NCBI GenBank assembly: GCA_013349725.1
Contig: DUZB01000131.1
Location: forward strand, 1-6,348
DNA length: 6,348 nucleotides
Direction of reading: 5' to 3'
DNA from: Deltaproteobacteria bacterium
GTDB lineage: Bacteria; Desulfobacterota; DSM-4660; Desulfatiglandales; Desulfatiglandaceae
In this document: piece after piece, positions 1 through 5,984 of the stretch
Position numbering within the stretch: position 1 is the first letter of the stretch
Layout: each line of letters starts with the position of its first letter
Position numbers and translations under genes: made by a program
The notes under the pieces: generated by a model
What the model was told of the DNA's origin: nothing
What the model saw: only the letters and a program-made list of their open reading frames with translations
The model's database searches: none

Positions 1-73
1 AACAGACGAGCCGTTTGCATTTTCCGGACAATTGTGATAGGAATTCCCGGAGCTGCAGGCGGGCGTCAGCCAT
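1..73 (-). CDS. Possible 5' end of a minus-strand gene, product unknown (partial)
   Basis: Reading the minus strand, an ATG at 73-71 opens 24 codons without a stop up to the window edge. The predicted start is MADARLQLREF followed by more helix-like, basic residues and two cysteines. A good ribosome binding site, TAAGGG, sits six bases upstream of this ATG (plus-strand 80-85). The fragment is too short to assign to a family. The plus strand is also open from position 1 to the TAA at 127-129, so openness alone is weak evidence; the start codon plus ribosome binding site favour the minus strand. If real, the gene is divergent from resB, with the repeat element between them. Confidence 0.35.
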   Translation of the reverse strand, partial: MADARLQLREFLSQLSGKCKRLVC

Positions 74-108
74 TAATAACCCTTATATTGCGCTCGCCAA
101 ACAAAATC

Positions 109-303
109 CTTGTAGGGGCTTGGTTCTAACGTGGTCCATTAGATTTATTTTCTTACTCATAATCCTAATCGTAATCATAATCGGGCAGCTCTAAAATAGG
201 CCCTAAAAGAGTAAGATTATGATTACGATTAAGATTATGACCTTCCGAACGTACTCTCTACTAATTGGATAAATGGGCGAAATTAGAACCAAGCCCCCTT
301 GCA
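109..303. mobile_element. MITE-like element of nested inverted repeats
   Basis: GGGGCTTGGTTCTAA at 115-129 has an exact inverted copy at 283-297 (15 of 15), enclosing a 183-bp body. Just outside the two ends are CTTGTA (109-114) and CTTGCA (298-303), a 6-bp direct repeat with one mismatch that could be an old target-site duplication. Inside lies a second, 26-bp inverted repeat (listed separately). No coding region of useful length lies in the body, so any movement would need a transposase in trans. The features are those of a miniature inverted-repeat element. A purely structural or dispersed repeat family is the alternative, since no transposase family was recognised from the ends. Confidence 0.55.
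157..240. repeat. Inner 26-bp inverted repeat built from GATTAN hexamers
   Basis: The arm at 157-182 pairs with the arm at 215-240 over 26 bases with one mismatch (C165 against A232), separated by 32 bases. Each arm is itself a four-copy tandem of a hexamer: ATAATC, CTAATC, GTAATC, ATAATC on the left, and GATTAT, GATTAC, GATTAA, GATTAT on the right. A shorter octamer pair, TCTTACTC at 151-158 and GAGTAAGA at 209-216, and a small GGGC/GCCC pair (183-186 and 200-203) offer alternative pairings. Transcribed RNA could form a long AT-rich hairpin, and the DNA could extrude a cruciform. There is no T-run after the right arm, so it is not an ordinary intrinsic terminator. Confidence 0.85.
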
Positions 304-411
304 GAATCGCCACACGTATTTAGATTTGTGCTACATGATCCACATTAAGCAGCCGCGGATATTCATGCCTCCCGGACGTGAAAAAAAGATATACACTAAC
401 TGAAGCTATGG

Positions 412-1818
412 ATGATTATGAACAAATCTAAAACAAAAGATACGCCAAATCCTGTCTGGAAATTCTTCAGCTCCATCAAGCTCACCATTGTCATTTTGAT
501 CTTGTTAGCCATTGTTTGTATCATCGGAACAGTGGTGCCGCAGAATGAAGGCGCCAGAGAATTTGCGGCGCGATTAAGCCCTCAAGCACTCAGTATTTTC
601 AAAACCCTGAACCTGTTCGACATGTATCACGCCCTCTGGTTCAGGGTCATCATCGCATGCCTAACCCTGAACCTTGTGGTCTGTTCCATCGATCGTTTTC
701 CGGCAACCTGGAAAAAATTCAGATTACGCCCCGATCCGGACAGAAACAAGCCTTTTGAGCATTTGCCTGAAGACCAATCGATCATAACGAAGAGGGAATT
801 CGCTAACACCGCCGACGATGTTGGGAATCTCCTGCAGTCCCGCTTTAAGAGAACGAGAGAAAAGGAGGTTGAAGGATCCCTCTACTTTTACGCGGAAAAG
901 GGACGTTTCTCCCATTTCGGGGTGTATATCGTCCATTTGAGCGTCCTCCTTATCCTGATCGGCGCACTTATCGGATCCTTTTTCGGTTTTGAGGCCTATG
1001 TAAATATTGTTGAAGGGGAACAGACAGATCAGGTCATGATCCGAAAGGACATGCGACCTCTGGACCTTGGTTTCACCGTTCGATGCGATAAATTCAGCGT
1101 GGATTTTTATGAGACCGGCGCCCCGAAGGAATTCCGGTCTGTTTTAGGTTTCATTGTAGATGGCAAAGAAGTAAAAAGGACTGACCTCCTGGTCAATCAC
1201 CCCGCGGAATTCATGGGCATCGCGTTTTACCAGGCCAGTTACGGAAACGTGCCTGGAAAAACAGTTGATCTGGAAATCTCTCTTGAGGGGGATACCGCTT
1301 CCTCCTACAGCGTAAAAGCCGAAATGGGCAAAGAATTTTCCCTGCCCAAAGGCAAGGGCGCCTTCCAGGTGGCTGACGTCAGGACCGACATCATGCGTCT
1401 GGGGCCCGCCGCCCTGATTGCCATTAGACCGGAAGACGGAAAGCCTCAGGATTTCTGGATATTTGAAAATCACGAAATGGTCATGAAAAAGCTGCCGGCG
1501 CCCATGGTGAAATCCCCTAAATTCAATCCTTCATCCTTCAAACCGTACACTTTTTCTCTGAAGGGAATTCAAACAAAATATTATACCGGCCTGCAGGTGA
1601 ACAGGGATCCGGGCGTATCCACAGTCTGGGCGGGTTGTTTTTTCATGATTGCAGGCCTTTTCGTCACCTTCTTCATGTCCCATCAGAGGATATGGGTGCG
1701 CGTTGACAAAACGAGCAGGGGAACCAGAATCAGCGTCGCAGGAACTGCCGGCAAGAACCCGGTGGGCCTGGAGAGGGAAATTGTGAACCTGATAAACCGA
1801 ATGAAACAACTTTCGTGA
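412..1818 (+). CDS. resB: Cytochrome c biogenesis protein ResB (Ccs1)
   Basis: ResB/Ccs1 is one half of the system II (Ccs) heme-delivery and ligation complex that attaches heme to apocytochrome c on the periplasmic side of the inner membrane. The 468-residue product has the family layout: transmembrane segments near residues 22-43, 76-93 and 169-193, a large periplasmic domain at about 195-400, a last transmembrane segment near 403-423, and a short basic cytoplasmic tail. Family-typical stretches are SSIKLTIVILILL near the start, HFGVYIVHLS with His168 and His175, VNHPAEFMGIAFYQASYG (261-278), and GLQVNRDPG (393-401) just before the last membrane segment. Conserved histidines of this family are thought to contact heme; which ones do so here is inference. 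ATG 412 and ATG 418 are both possible starts, and neither has a strong ribosome binding site (only GAAG at 402-405). It heads a probable operon, with the next gene 56 bases downstream. Confidence 0.95.
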   Translation: MIMNKSKTKDTPNPVWKFFSSIKLTIVILILLAIVCIIGTVVPQNEGAREFAARLSPQALSIFKTLNLFDMYHALWFRVIIACLTLNLVVCSIDRFPATWKKFRLRPDPDRNKPFEHLPEDQSIITKREFANTADDVGNLLQSRFKRTREKEVEGSLYFYAEKGRFSHFGVYIVHLSVLLILIGALIGSFFGFEAYVNIVEGEQTDQVMIRKDMRPLDLGFTVRCDKFSVDFYETGAPKEFRSVLGFIVDGKEVKRTDLLVNHPAEFMGIAFYQASYGNVPGKTVDLEISLEGDTASSYSVKAEMGKEFSLPKGKGAFQVADVRTDIMRLGPAALIAIRPEDGKPQDFWIFENHEMVMKKLPAPMVKSPKFNPSSFKPYTFSLKGIQTKYYTGLQVNRDPGVSTVWAGCFFMIAGLFVTFFMSHQRIWVRVDKTSRGTRISVAGTAGKNPVGLEREIVNLINRMKQLS

Positions 1819-1860
1819 CTAATTTATAACACTGGACGAATTGTACATCCAATAAACCTT

Positions 1861-1865
1861 GAGGA
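1861..1865 (+). promoter_or_regulatory. Ribosome binding site that sets the ccsB start at ATG 1875
   Basis: GAGGA lies nine bases before ATG 1875. A TTG at 1866 is in frame and would add three residues, but it directly abuts this Shine-Dalgarno motif and has none of its own, so the ATG is preferred. Confidence 0.7.
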
Positions 1866-1874
1866 TTGAGAAGC

Positions 1875-2714
1875 ATGATAAACGCCACTATCCTGAGTTA
1901 CACCACTTTTGTCTATTTCGCAGCGTTTCTGCTGTATCTCCTGTACATGGTTATGCACAGGTCTCTCCTGGGACAACTGGCTACGTTCGCATCCCTTGCT
2001 GGCCTGACCGCTCAGACGGTAGCCATGATCCTGCGCTGGATCGAGTCCTATGAATTGGGCTTTGGTCACGCGCCGCTTTCCAACCTTTACGAATCGTTGA
2101 TTTTTTTCGCTTGGACCATCATGCTTCTTTACCTGATCGTGGAATGGCGGACAAAAAACAAGACCCTCGGCGCCTTTGTGACCCCATTGGCGTTTCTTGC
2201 CATGGCGTACGCCTCTTTTTCACCGGACATTAACAGCCATATTCAGCCCCTTATCCCGGCACTCAAAAGTAACTGGTTGATCAGCCATGTAATTACCTGT
2301 TTTTTCGGTTATGCAGCATTTGGTCTCTCTTTCGCCCTGAGCATCATGTACCTGATCAAGAGGCTTGACAAACAGGGGTCAAAGGGTATTTTCGTAAAAC
2401 TCATTCCGGCTCAGGATATCCTCGACGACCTGAATTATCAGATGATCGTCATCGGCTTTCTCATGCTGACCCTGGGGATCATTACGGGATCGGTCTGGGC
2501 CCATTCCGCGTGGGGCACTTACTGGAGCTGGGACCCGAAGGAAACATGGTCCTTGATCACCTGGCTTATCTATGCATCTGTCATCCATTCCAGGATGGTA
2601 AGGGGATGGCGAGGGAGAAAAATTGCAATCCTTTCCATCATAGGTTTCTGTTGTGTGTTATTCACCTATTTCGGCGTCAATTATTTGGCCGGTCTTCACA
2701 GTTACGCCAAATAG
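1875..2714 (+). CDS. ccsB: c-type cytochrome biogenesis protein CcsB (CcsA/ResC family, WWD domain)
   Basis: This is the polytopic partner of ResB in system II cytochrome c maturation, a member of the heme handling protein family called CcsA, CcsB or ResC in different organisms. It is thought to carry heme across the inner membrane and present it to apocytochrome at its tryptophan-rich WWD domain. The 279 residues are almost entirely hydrophobic, with about eight predicted membrane spans. The WWD signature is clear at about 205-230 (GSVWAHSAWGTYWSWDPKE and the following TW). Conserved histidine contexts are GHAPLSNLYES (His65), ISHVITCFFGYAAF (His138), WAHSAWG (His210) and the C-terminal GLHSYA (His275); these match the four family histidines linked to heme. 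It is a separate gene from resB, not the fused CcsBA form, and starts 56 bases after it. The sirtuin gene follows after 46 bases, which suggests one transcript. Confidence 0.95.
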   Translation: MINATILSYTTFVYFAAFLLYLLYMVMHRSLLGQLATFASLAGLTAQTVAMILRWIESYELGFGHAPLSNLYESLIFFAWTIMLLYLIVEWRTKNKTLGAFVTPLAFLAMAYASFSPDINSHIQPLIPALKSNWLISHVITCFFGYAAFGLSFALSIMYLIKRLDKQGSKGIFVKLIPAQDILDDLNYQMIVIGFLMLTLGIITGSVWAHSAWGTYWSWDPKETWSLITWLIYASVIHSRMVRGWRGRKIAILSIIGFCCVLFTYFGVNYLAGLHSYAK

Positions 2715-2760
2715 AGAGGCACGAACCACTCTTCACTGACCACTGCAGGGAGTTTCTTTC

Positions 2761-3516
2761 ATGGACGATCTCTATGCCAGAGGAACGGAATACCTCCGGT
2801 CCAGTCAAAAAATACTGATTTTCACCGGCGCCGGGCTCAGCACCGATTCCGGTATTCCGGATTTCAGGAGCCCCGGAGGGGTCTGGGAAAAATATGACCC
2901 TTCCGATTTTTACTTTCAGAATTTTATATCGAGCGAAATTTCCCGGGAAAAATACTGGAAGATGAGCACGGAAATGTATGAAACAATAAAGGATGCAAAA
3001 CCGAACCGTGCCCACATGGCAATCAGAAAGCTGGAAGAGATGGGCAAACTGTTAGCCATCGTGACACAGAATATCGATCACCTTCATCACAAAGCAGGAA
3101 ATTCACCTGAAAAAATCATTGAACTGCACGGAACAGCTGTCACGGTTTCCTGCCTGAGCTGCAAAAAGCCCTACGACAGGGATGAAGTTCAGGAGCGGAT
3201 TCGTTCAGGGATCAAAGCCCCCTCCTGTGACGACTGCGGAGGCATTTTAAAACCGGACACCGTTTCCTTCGGTCAGGCCATGCCCGAAGAAGAGATGAAC
3301 AAAGCCATGATGTACGCCCAACAGTCTGATCTATGCATCGTATTGGGATCATCCCTGGTCGTTTATCCTGCTGCTTCCGTCCCCGTTCAGGCAGTAAGAG
3401 GCGGGGCCTCGCTCATGATCATCAATCGAGATCCCACCCCTCACGATGCCCAGGCCGACCTGGTCATCCACGATTCCGTCTCGGATGCCCTGGAACAGAT
3501 GCTGAAGCCTTTCTAA
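2761..3516 (+). CDS. Sir2-family NAD-dependent protein deacetylase (sirtuin)
   Basis: Sirtuins remove acyl groups from lysine side chains using NAD+, yielding nicotinamide and O-acyl-ADP-ribose. The 251-residue protein is a full-length single-domain bacterial sirtuin in the cytoplasm. NAD-binding motifs are GAGLS (23-27), GIPDFRS (31-37), TQNID (102-106), GSSLVVYP (196-203) and INRD (221-224). The catalytic base is His123 in ELHG. The structural zinc is held by Cys131, Cys134, Cys156 and Cys159. Where the desuccinylase-type CobB/SIRT5 enzymes have a YxxR pair, an ungapped alignment by eye puts Tyr65-W-K-Met68, so the arginine seems absent and deacetylation is the better guess. AGGGAG at 2747-2752, eight bases before ATG 2761, supports this start. 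It sits 46 bases behind ccsB, probably in the same operon. Its targets cannot be read from the sequence; acetyl-CoA synthetase is a known target in other bacteria. Confidence 0.94.
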   Translation: MDDLYARGTEYLRSSQKILIFTGAGLSTDSGIPDFRSPGGVWEKYDPSDFYFQNFISSEISREKYWKMSTEMYETIKDAKPNRAHMAIRKLEEMGKLLAIVTQNIDHLHHKAGNSPEKIIELHGTAVTVSCLSCKKPYDRDEVQERIRSGIKAPSCDDCGGILKPDTVSFGQAMPEEEMNKAMMYAQQSDLCIVLGSSLVVYPAASVPVQAVRGGASLMIINRDPTPHDAQADLVIHDSVSDALEQMLKPF

Positions 3517-3530
3517 AAGCTAAAAATAGG

Positions 3531-3635
3531 ACGCTGATGAACGCAGATTATCGCTGATTTTTTATTTCCAGAACCTATGGATTGTAATAACTATAACTCA
3601 ACAATCTTAGCGCCTTTGGGCCTTTGCGTGAGGCC
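3531..3635. repeat. Intergenic pieces resembling degenerate dispersed repeats
   Basis: Between the sirtuin and asd are two stretches of low-complexity, repeat-like DNA. CGCTGAT occurs at 3532-3538 and again at 3552-3558, flanking AACGCAGATTA and followed by a T-rich run. At about 3610-3634, CCTTTG is repeated within CGCCTTTGGGCCTTTGCGTG. Both resemble short dispersed intergenic repeats I associate with environmental deltaproteobacterial and related genomes; that association is from memory and was not searched. No open reading frame of note lies in 3517-3753. Confidence 0.4.
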
Positions 3636-3680
3636 TTTTCGATTTCGGCCTTACCGGGTTAGAAATAAATGAAATTTTTC

Positions 3681-3709
3681 TTGAAACACGAAACAATAGG
3701 AACTATTCT
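3681..3709 (+). promoter_or_regulatory. Candidate sigma70-type promoter for asd
   Basis: TTGAAA at 3681-3686 and TATTCT at 3704-3709 are separated by 17 bases. They lie 45 bases upstream of the asd start, with a T9 tract (3712-3720) near the expected transcription start. This would give asd its own promoter, separate from the resB operon. Confidence 0.5.
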
Positions 3710-3753
3710 ACTTTTTTTTTAGCGATTGAAGTTGATTTCAAGGAGGGTGCATA

Positions 3754-4869
3754 ATGTTGCGAGTTGGTTTTGTAGGCTGGAGGGGCATGGTGGGCTCAGT
3801 GCTGATGGGCCGTATGCTTGAAAAGCACGATTTCAAAGGATTCGAGGCGGAATTTTTCAGTACAACTCAGATGGGGAAAGTGGGGCCTGATGTGGGGATG
3901 GATACACCCCCTGTAAAAGATGCCTACGATATAGAATCTCTTTTCTCTCTGGACATCATTGTGACCTGTCAGGGAGGGGCTTACACCAAAAAAGTGTACC
4001 CGGAACTGATGGAAGAGGGATGGCAAGGGTACTGGATAGATTCCGCATCCACCTTAAGGCTGAACGACGACAGCATCATCGTTCTGGATCCGGTAAACCG
4101 GTCCGTCATAAATGAAGGATTGTCTTTGGGCATCAAGACATATGTTGGGGGGAACTGTACGGTCAGCCTCATGCTCATGGCCCTTTCGGGCCTCTTTTCC
4201 GCAAACCTTGTGGAATGGATTTCCTCCATGACCTACCAGGCCGCCTCCGGAGCCGGCGCCAATAACATGAGGGAACTGATCGCCCAAATGGGTGTTCTTG
4301 CAGATGCGGCAAGGCCCCTCCTGAACGATCAGGCCGCTACGGCCATTGCCATCGATGAAATCGTGACGGCGGAAATGCGAAAAAAGACTTTTCCGGTCGG
4401 CTATTTTCTGGCGCCCCTTGCCGGCAGCCTGCTGCCCTGGATCGATACCCCCATGGAAACCGGCCAGACCAGGGAAGAATGGAAAGGATTTGTAGAGACG
4501 AATAAAATCCTTCAGACGGAAACACCGATCCCGGTAGACGGCATTTGCGTTCGCGTGGGCGCCATGCGTTGTCACAGCCAGGGTCTTACGGTCAAACTGA
4601 AAAAAGACGTGCCCCTGGATGAAATAAAGGACCTCCTGAAAAATGGCAACCAGTGGGTAAGGTTGGTACAAAACGACAAGGAATCCACCATACGGGAACT
4701 GACACCCGCGGCCGTTAACGGAACGCTGGACGTTCCCATCGGTCGTCTGAGAAAATTGATGATGGGGCCCGAATATCTTGGTGCATTCACCGTTGGAGAT
4801 CAATTGCTCTGGGGTGCGGCTGAGCCAGTGCGAAGAATATTGAAAATCATTATTGAGCATTTGTCGTGA
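3754..4869 (+). CDS. asd: Aspartate-semialdehyde dehydrogenase
   Basis: This enzyme reduces beta-aspartyl phosphate to L-aspartate 4-semialdehyde with NADPH, the branch-point step toward lysine/diaminopimelate, threonine and methionine. The 371-residue product is full length and strikingly like the E. coli enzyme (367 residues). It has the N-terminal NADP loop GWRGMVGS (8-15), the phosphate-region DIIVTCQGG (67-75), and the active-site nucleophile Cys135 in GGNCTVSL. The substrate-binding REEWKG follows (240-245), then Arg267 in CVRVGA and the acid/base His274 in RCHSQ. It ends with the conserved [26 protein letters not shown] block. The numbering of Cys135, Arg267 and His274 equals that of the E. 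coli protein, so there is little insertion or deletion up to there. A perfect AGGAGG at 3741-3746, seven bases before ATG 3754, fixes the start. It is flanked by its own promoter and by selC, not by other lysine or threonine genes. Confidence 0.97.
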   Translation: MLRVGFVGWRGMVGSVLMGRMLEKHDFKGFEAEFFSTTQMGKVGPDVGMDTPPVKDAYDIESLFSLDIIVTCQGGAYTKKVYPELMEEGWQGYWIDSASTLRLNDDSIIVLDPVNRSVINEGLSLGIKTYVGGNCTVSLMLMALSGLFSANLVEWISSMTYQAASGAGANNMRELIAQMGVLADAARPLLNDQAATAIAIDEIVTAEMRKKTFPVGYFLAPLAGSLLPWIDTPMETGQTREEWKGFVETNKILQTETPIPVDGICVRVGAMRCHSQGLTVKLKKDVPLDEIKDLLKNGNQWVRLVQNDKESTIRELTPAAVNGTLDVPIGRLRKLMMGPEYLGAFTVGDQLLWGAAEPVRRILKIIIEHLS

Positions 4870-4898
4870 CCGTTTCGACCATGGAACCGAAACATCTA

Positions 4899-4926
4899 TT
4901 GACAAAATCCTCACTTTGAATAGAAT
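4899..4926 (+). promoter_or_regulatory. Sigma70-type promoter of selC
   Basis: TTGACA (4899-4904) matches the -35 consensus exactly. TAGAAT (4921-4926) matches five of six -10 bases at a spacing of 16. The expected start, near 4932-4935, leaves a leader of about 15 bases before the mature tRNA end. Confidence 0.65.
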
Positions 4927-4947
4927 ACCCTGCAAGCAAGGTTCCCT

Positions 4948-5045
4948 GGAAGTGGTAAGCTCACTGGTGGGGCTCCCGGACTTCAAATCCGGTGTATCGG
5001 GCTAAAACCTCGATAGGTGGGTTCGATTCCCATGCACTTCCGCCA
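4948..5045 (+). tRNA. selC: tRNA-Sec (anticodon TCA), selenocysteine-inserting
   Basis: The UGA-decoding selenocysteine tRNA is charged with serine and converted to Sec by SelA before delivery by SelB. The anticodon TCA is at 4983-4985 in the loop CTTCAAA, on a stem GGA/TCC extended by CC/GG. The gene is long (98 bases with the encoded CCA), as expected for tRNA-Sec. It has a long variable arm at about 4995-5015 (TATCG pairing with CGATA), a T arm GTGGG-TTCGATT-CCCAT, discriminator G5042 and CCA at 5043-5045. The acceptor arm GGAAGTG pairs perfectly with CACTTCC over seven bases; the eighth pair expected in bacterial tRNA-Sec would be G4955 with G5034, a mismatch. selA and selB are not in this window. 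The gene implies the organism makes selenoproteins. Confidence 0.96.
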
Positions 5046-5063
5046 TAATACTTTCAACAACTT

Positions 5064-5100
5064 AGGCCGATTTCCGAAGGAGATCGGCCTTTTTTGTTTT
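5064..5100 (+). terminator. Intrinsic terminator after selC
   Basis: AGGCCGAT (5064-5071) pairs perfectly with ATCGGCCT (5083-5090). The stem extends inward through TTCC/GGAG, with one G-T pair, to a GAA loop. T-runs follow at 5090-5095 and 5097-5100. It lies 18 bases after the tRNA and ends a single-gene selC transcript. Confidence 0.9.
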
Positions 5101-5356
5101 CAGCCCGCTAATGTCTGTTCCCGTAATTCAAAATTTATTCACTTTTTTATGGATCTCCTTCTGATCCCGGAGTTCACCTTAAAAAAAACACTTGAACTAA
5201 TGCGCCCATATCTACTATCATCGCCTTATCAGAAAATCCCCTGATAAAGATTTGAAAAAAAACCTCAGGCAGAGGGCAAGATGGATATAAACTATGACCA
5301 CCCCATTTCCTACATCAGGACTTGGGGTATTTTTTTGCTTTATTAGTGAGGACGAT
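5101..5356. other. AT-rich non-coding stretch after selC with possible regulatory or small-RNA signals
   Basis: No convincing gene lies between selC and ATG 5357. Three signals do. A weak promoter-like TTGAAC (5192-5197) precedes either CTATCA at spacing 17 or TACTAT at spacing 15. A perfect inverted repeat TTATCAG/CTGATAA (5226-5232 and 5241-5247) has an 8-base spacer. A hairpin ACCCCA/TGGGGT (5300-5305 and 5323-5328) has an inner CC/GG pair and runs into T7 at 5330-5336. Together these could be a small RNA gene or a terminating leader (attenuator) for the following small gene. Each signal alone is weak, and an ATG at 5294 that would read through the hairpin lacks a proper ribosome binding site. 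Confidence 0.3.
5300..5336 (+). terminator. Terminator-like hairpin upstream of the 70-residue gene
   Basis: A six-base stem ACCCCA/TGGGGT has a 17-base loop that can add a two-base CC/GG pairing, and it is followed after one A by seven T. The stem is short for the loop size, so it is only a moderate candidate. No gene on the plus strand lies just upstream for it to terminate, apart from selC, which already has a stronger terminator. Confidence 0.35.
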
Positions 5357-5569
5357 ATGCCGAAGGAAGGAGACCCTATATTAAATTACATTTCCACCCT
5401 GGAAAGCATTAATCAACAGTTGGTGGAAACCTTAAGGTTCTGCATCCAACTCCTGACGGAATTCAAGGCCCAGGTCCGCGACCCCAAAGAGTGGCAGGAG
5501 ATGCTGAATATGTTGACATTAGTCTTGCACGAAGCAGAAAACGCACCTGAAAAGAAGACCTTTCATTGA
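5357..5569 (+). CDS. Small helical protein of unknown function (70 residues)
   Basis: I do not recognise this gene. The start at ATG 5357 is chosen because GAGGA (5348-5352) lies four bases upstream. An in-frame ATG at 5294 would add 21 residues that read through a hairpin and T-run and has only a distant AGAGGG. From 5357 the protein is soluble and probably all helical. Residues 8-40 form a heptad-like amphipathic stretch (LNYISTLESINQQLVETL, then a Cys at 29 and LLTEFKAQV). A second helix covers about 44-61, with a short charged tail. No membrane segment, signal peptide or enzyme motif is visible. Small coiled-coil or helical-bundle proteins of this size are often regulators or partners, but no function is claimed. 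It is 106 bases from the next gene, so co-transcription is uncertain. Confidence 0.5.
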   Translation: MPKEGDPILNYISTLESINQQLVETLRFCIQLLTEFKAQVRDPKEWQEMLNMLTLVLHEAENAPEKKTFH

Positions 5570-5675
5570 GCATGCGTTTCTGCAGGAATTCGCATGAATG
5601 ACCCGTCCCGCATAAACAACTGTATCCTTTTCTGATGTGAGTTATTTGATTATTTAGGGGGTTCCCATTAGTTTT

Positions 5676-5942
5676 ATGAAAAATGAGAATAATGCGAATA
5701 AGATAACACGGGAGGTTTTAGAAGGTCGAACTCTTACTTCTGTGGCCGTGGATTACAATACCAACGCCTCGGCAATCCGGAATGTTGTGCAGGCAGAATG
5801 CAAAAGGCGTAACCCACGGATGTACGCCATGGGGGAAAGAGATCGGTTATTGGGCCTTAAAAAACCCAAGCCACCCTCCACTGCGTATCTAAGGCGGCAT
5901 AAAGAGGCTTTTTTAGATGCCCCGGTTGTCAAGGATCAATGA
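5676..5942 (+). CDS. Small basic protein with a probable helix-turn-helix (88 residues)
   Basis: I do not recognise a named family. Residues about 10-45 have the pattern of a homeodomain-like or sigma-region-4-like helix-turn-helix. A first helix (ITREVLEG) leads to LTSVAVDYNTNASAIRNVV, where a positioning helix, a turn and a recognition helix can be drawn, followed by the basic CKRRNPR. The second half is rich in Lys, Arg and Pro (GLKKPKPPSTAYLRRHK) and may be a flexible nucleic-acid-binding tail. The predicted role is DNA binding, by inference only. ATG 5676 is the only ATG or GTG start able to give the full domain after the in-frame TAG at 5655; AGGGGG at 5656-5661 is 14 bases away, which is long. 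The gene ends 15 bases before the HU N-terminus, in the same reading frame, so the two probably share a transcript. Confidence 0.6.
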   Translation: MKNENNANKITREVLEGRTLTSVAVDYNTNASAIRNVVQAECKRRNPRMYAMGERDRLLGLKKPKPPSTAYLRRHKEAFLDAPVVKDQ

Positions 5943-5957
5943 TATCGGCAAGAGCGA

Positions 5958-5981
5958 ATGACGAAATCGGAACTGGTTTAA
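5958..5981 (+). pseudogene. Detached N-terminus of the HU gene, ending at an in-frame TAA
   Basis: ATG at 5958 starts the seven codons MTKSELV, the typical first residues of HU proteins, in the same frame as the HU body. Codon 8 is TAA (5979-5981) where HU proteins usually have Glu or a similar residue; GAA, CAA or AAA would each need one base change. After the stop, CAA and ATG continue the HU sequence without any gap. The stretch can be read as the ruined start of the HU gene or as a seven-residue leader that ends three bases before a restart codon. Confidence 0.8.
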
Positions 5982-5984
5982 CAA

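Noticed and set aside
1..129. Plus-strand open frame from the window start to TAA 127-129 as the tail of a gene
   Set aside because: It ends inside the terminal repeat of the element, has no recognisable family features, and the minus-strand reading has a start codon with a good ribosome binding site.
3631..3651. AGGCC/GGCCT hairpin as the terminator of the sirtuin operon
   Set aside because: The stem is only five to six bases with an 11-base loop and no T-run follows.
4872..4893. GTTTCG/CGAAAC inverted repeat just after asd as its terminator
   Set aside because: A six-base stem with a 10-base loop and no T-run; it may be chance, and it lies directly upstream of the selC promoter.
4054..4986. 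Long minus-strand open frame opposite asd
   Set aside because: It is a shadow of asd: the plus strand encodes a full enzyme with all active-site residues, and the minus-strand translation shows no family features.
5571..5597. CATGCG/CGCATG inverted repeat after the 70-residue gene as a terminator
   Set aside because: Six-base stem, 15-base loop and no following T-run, so it is not convincing.
5940..5942. Selenocysteine readthrough of the TGA ending the 88-residue gene, suggested by the nearby tRNA-Sec and the open frame into HU
   Set aside because: No SECIS-like hairpin with a typical loop is visible just after the TGA, the next in-frame stretch is a normal HU start, and that frame hits TAA at 5979 anyway.
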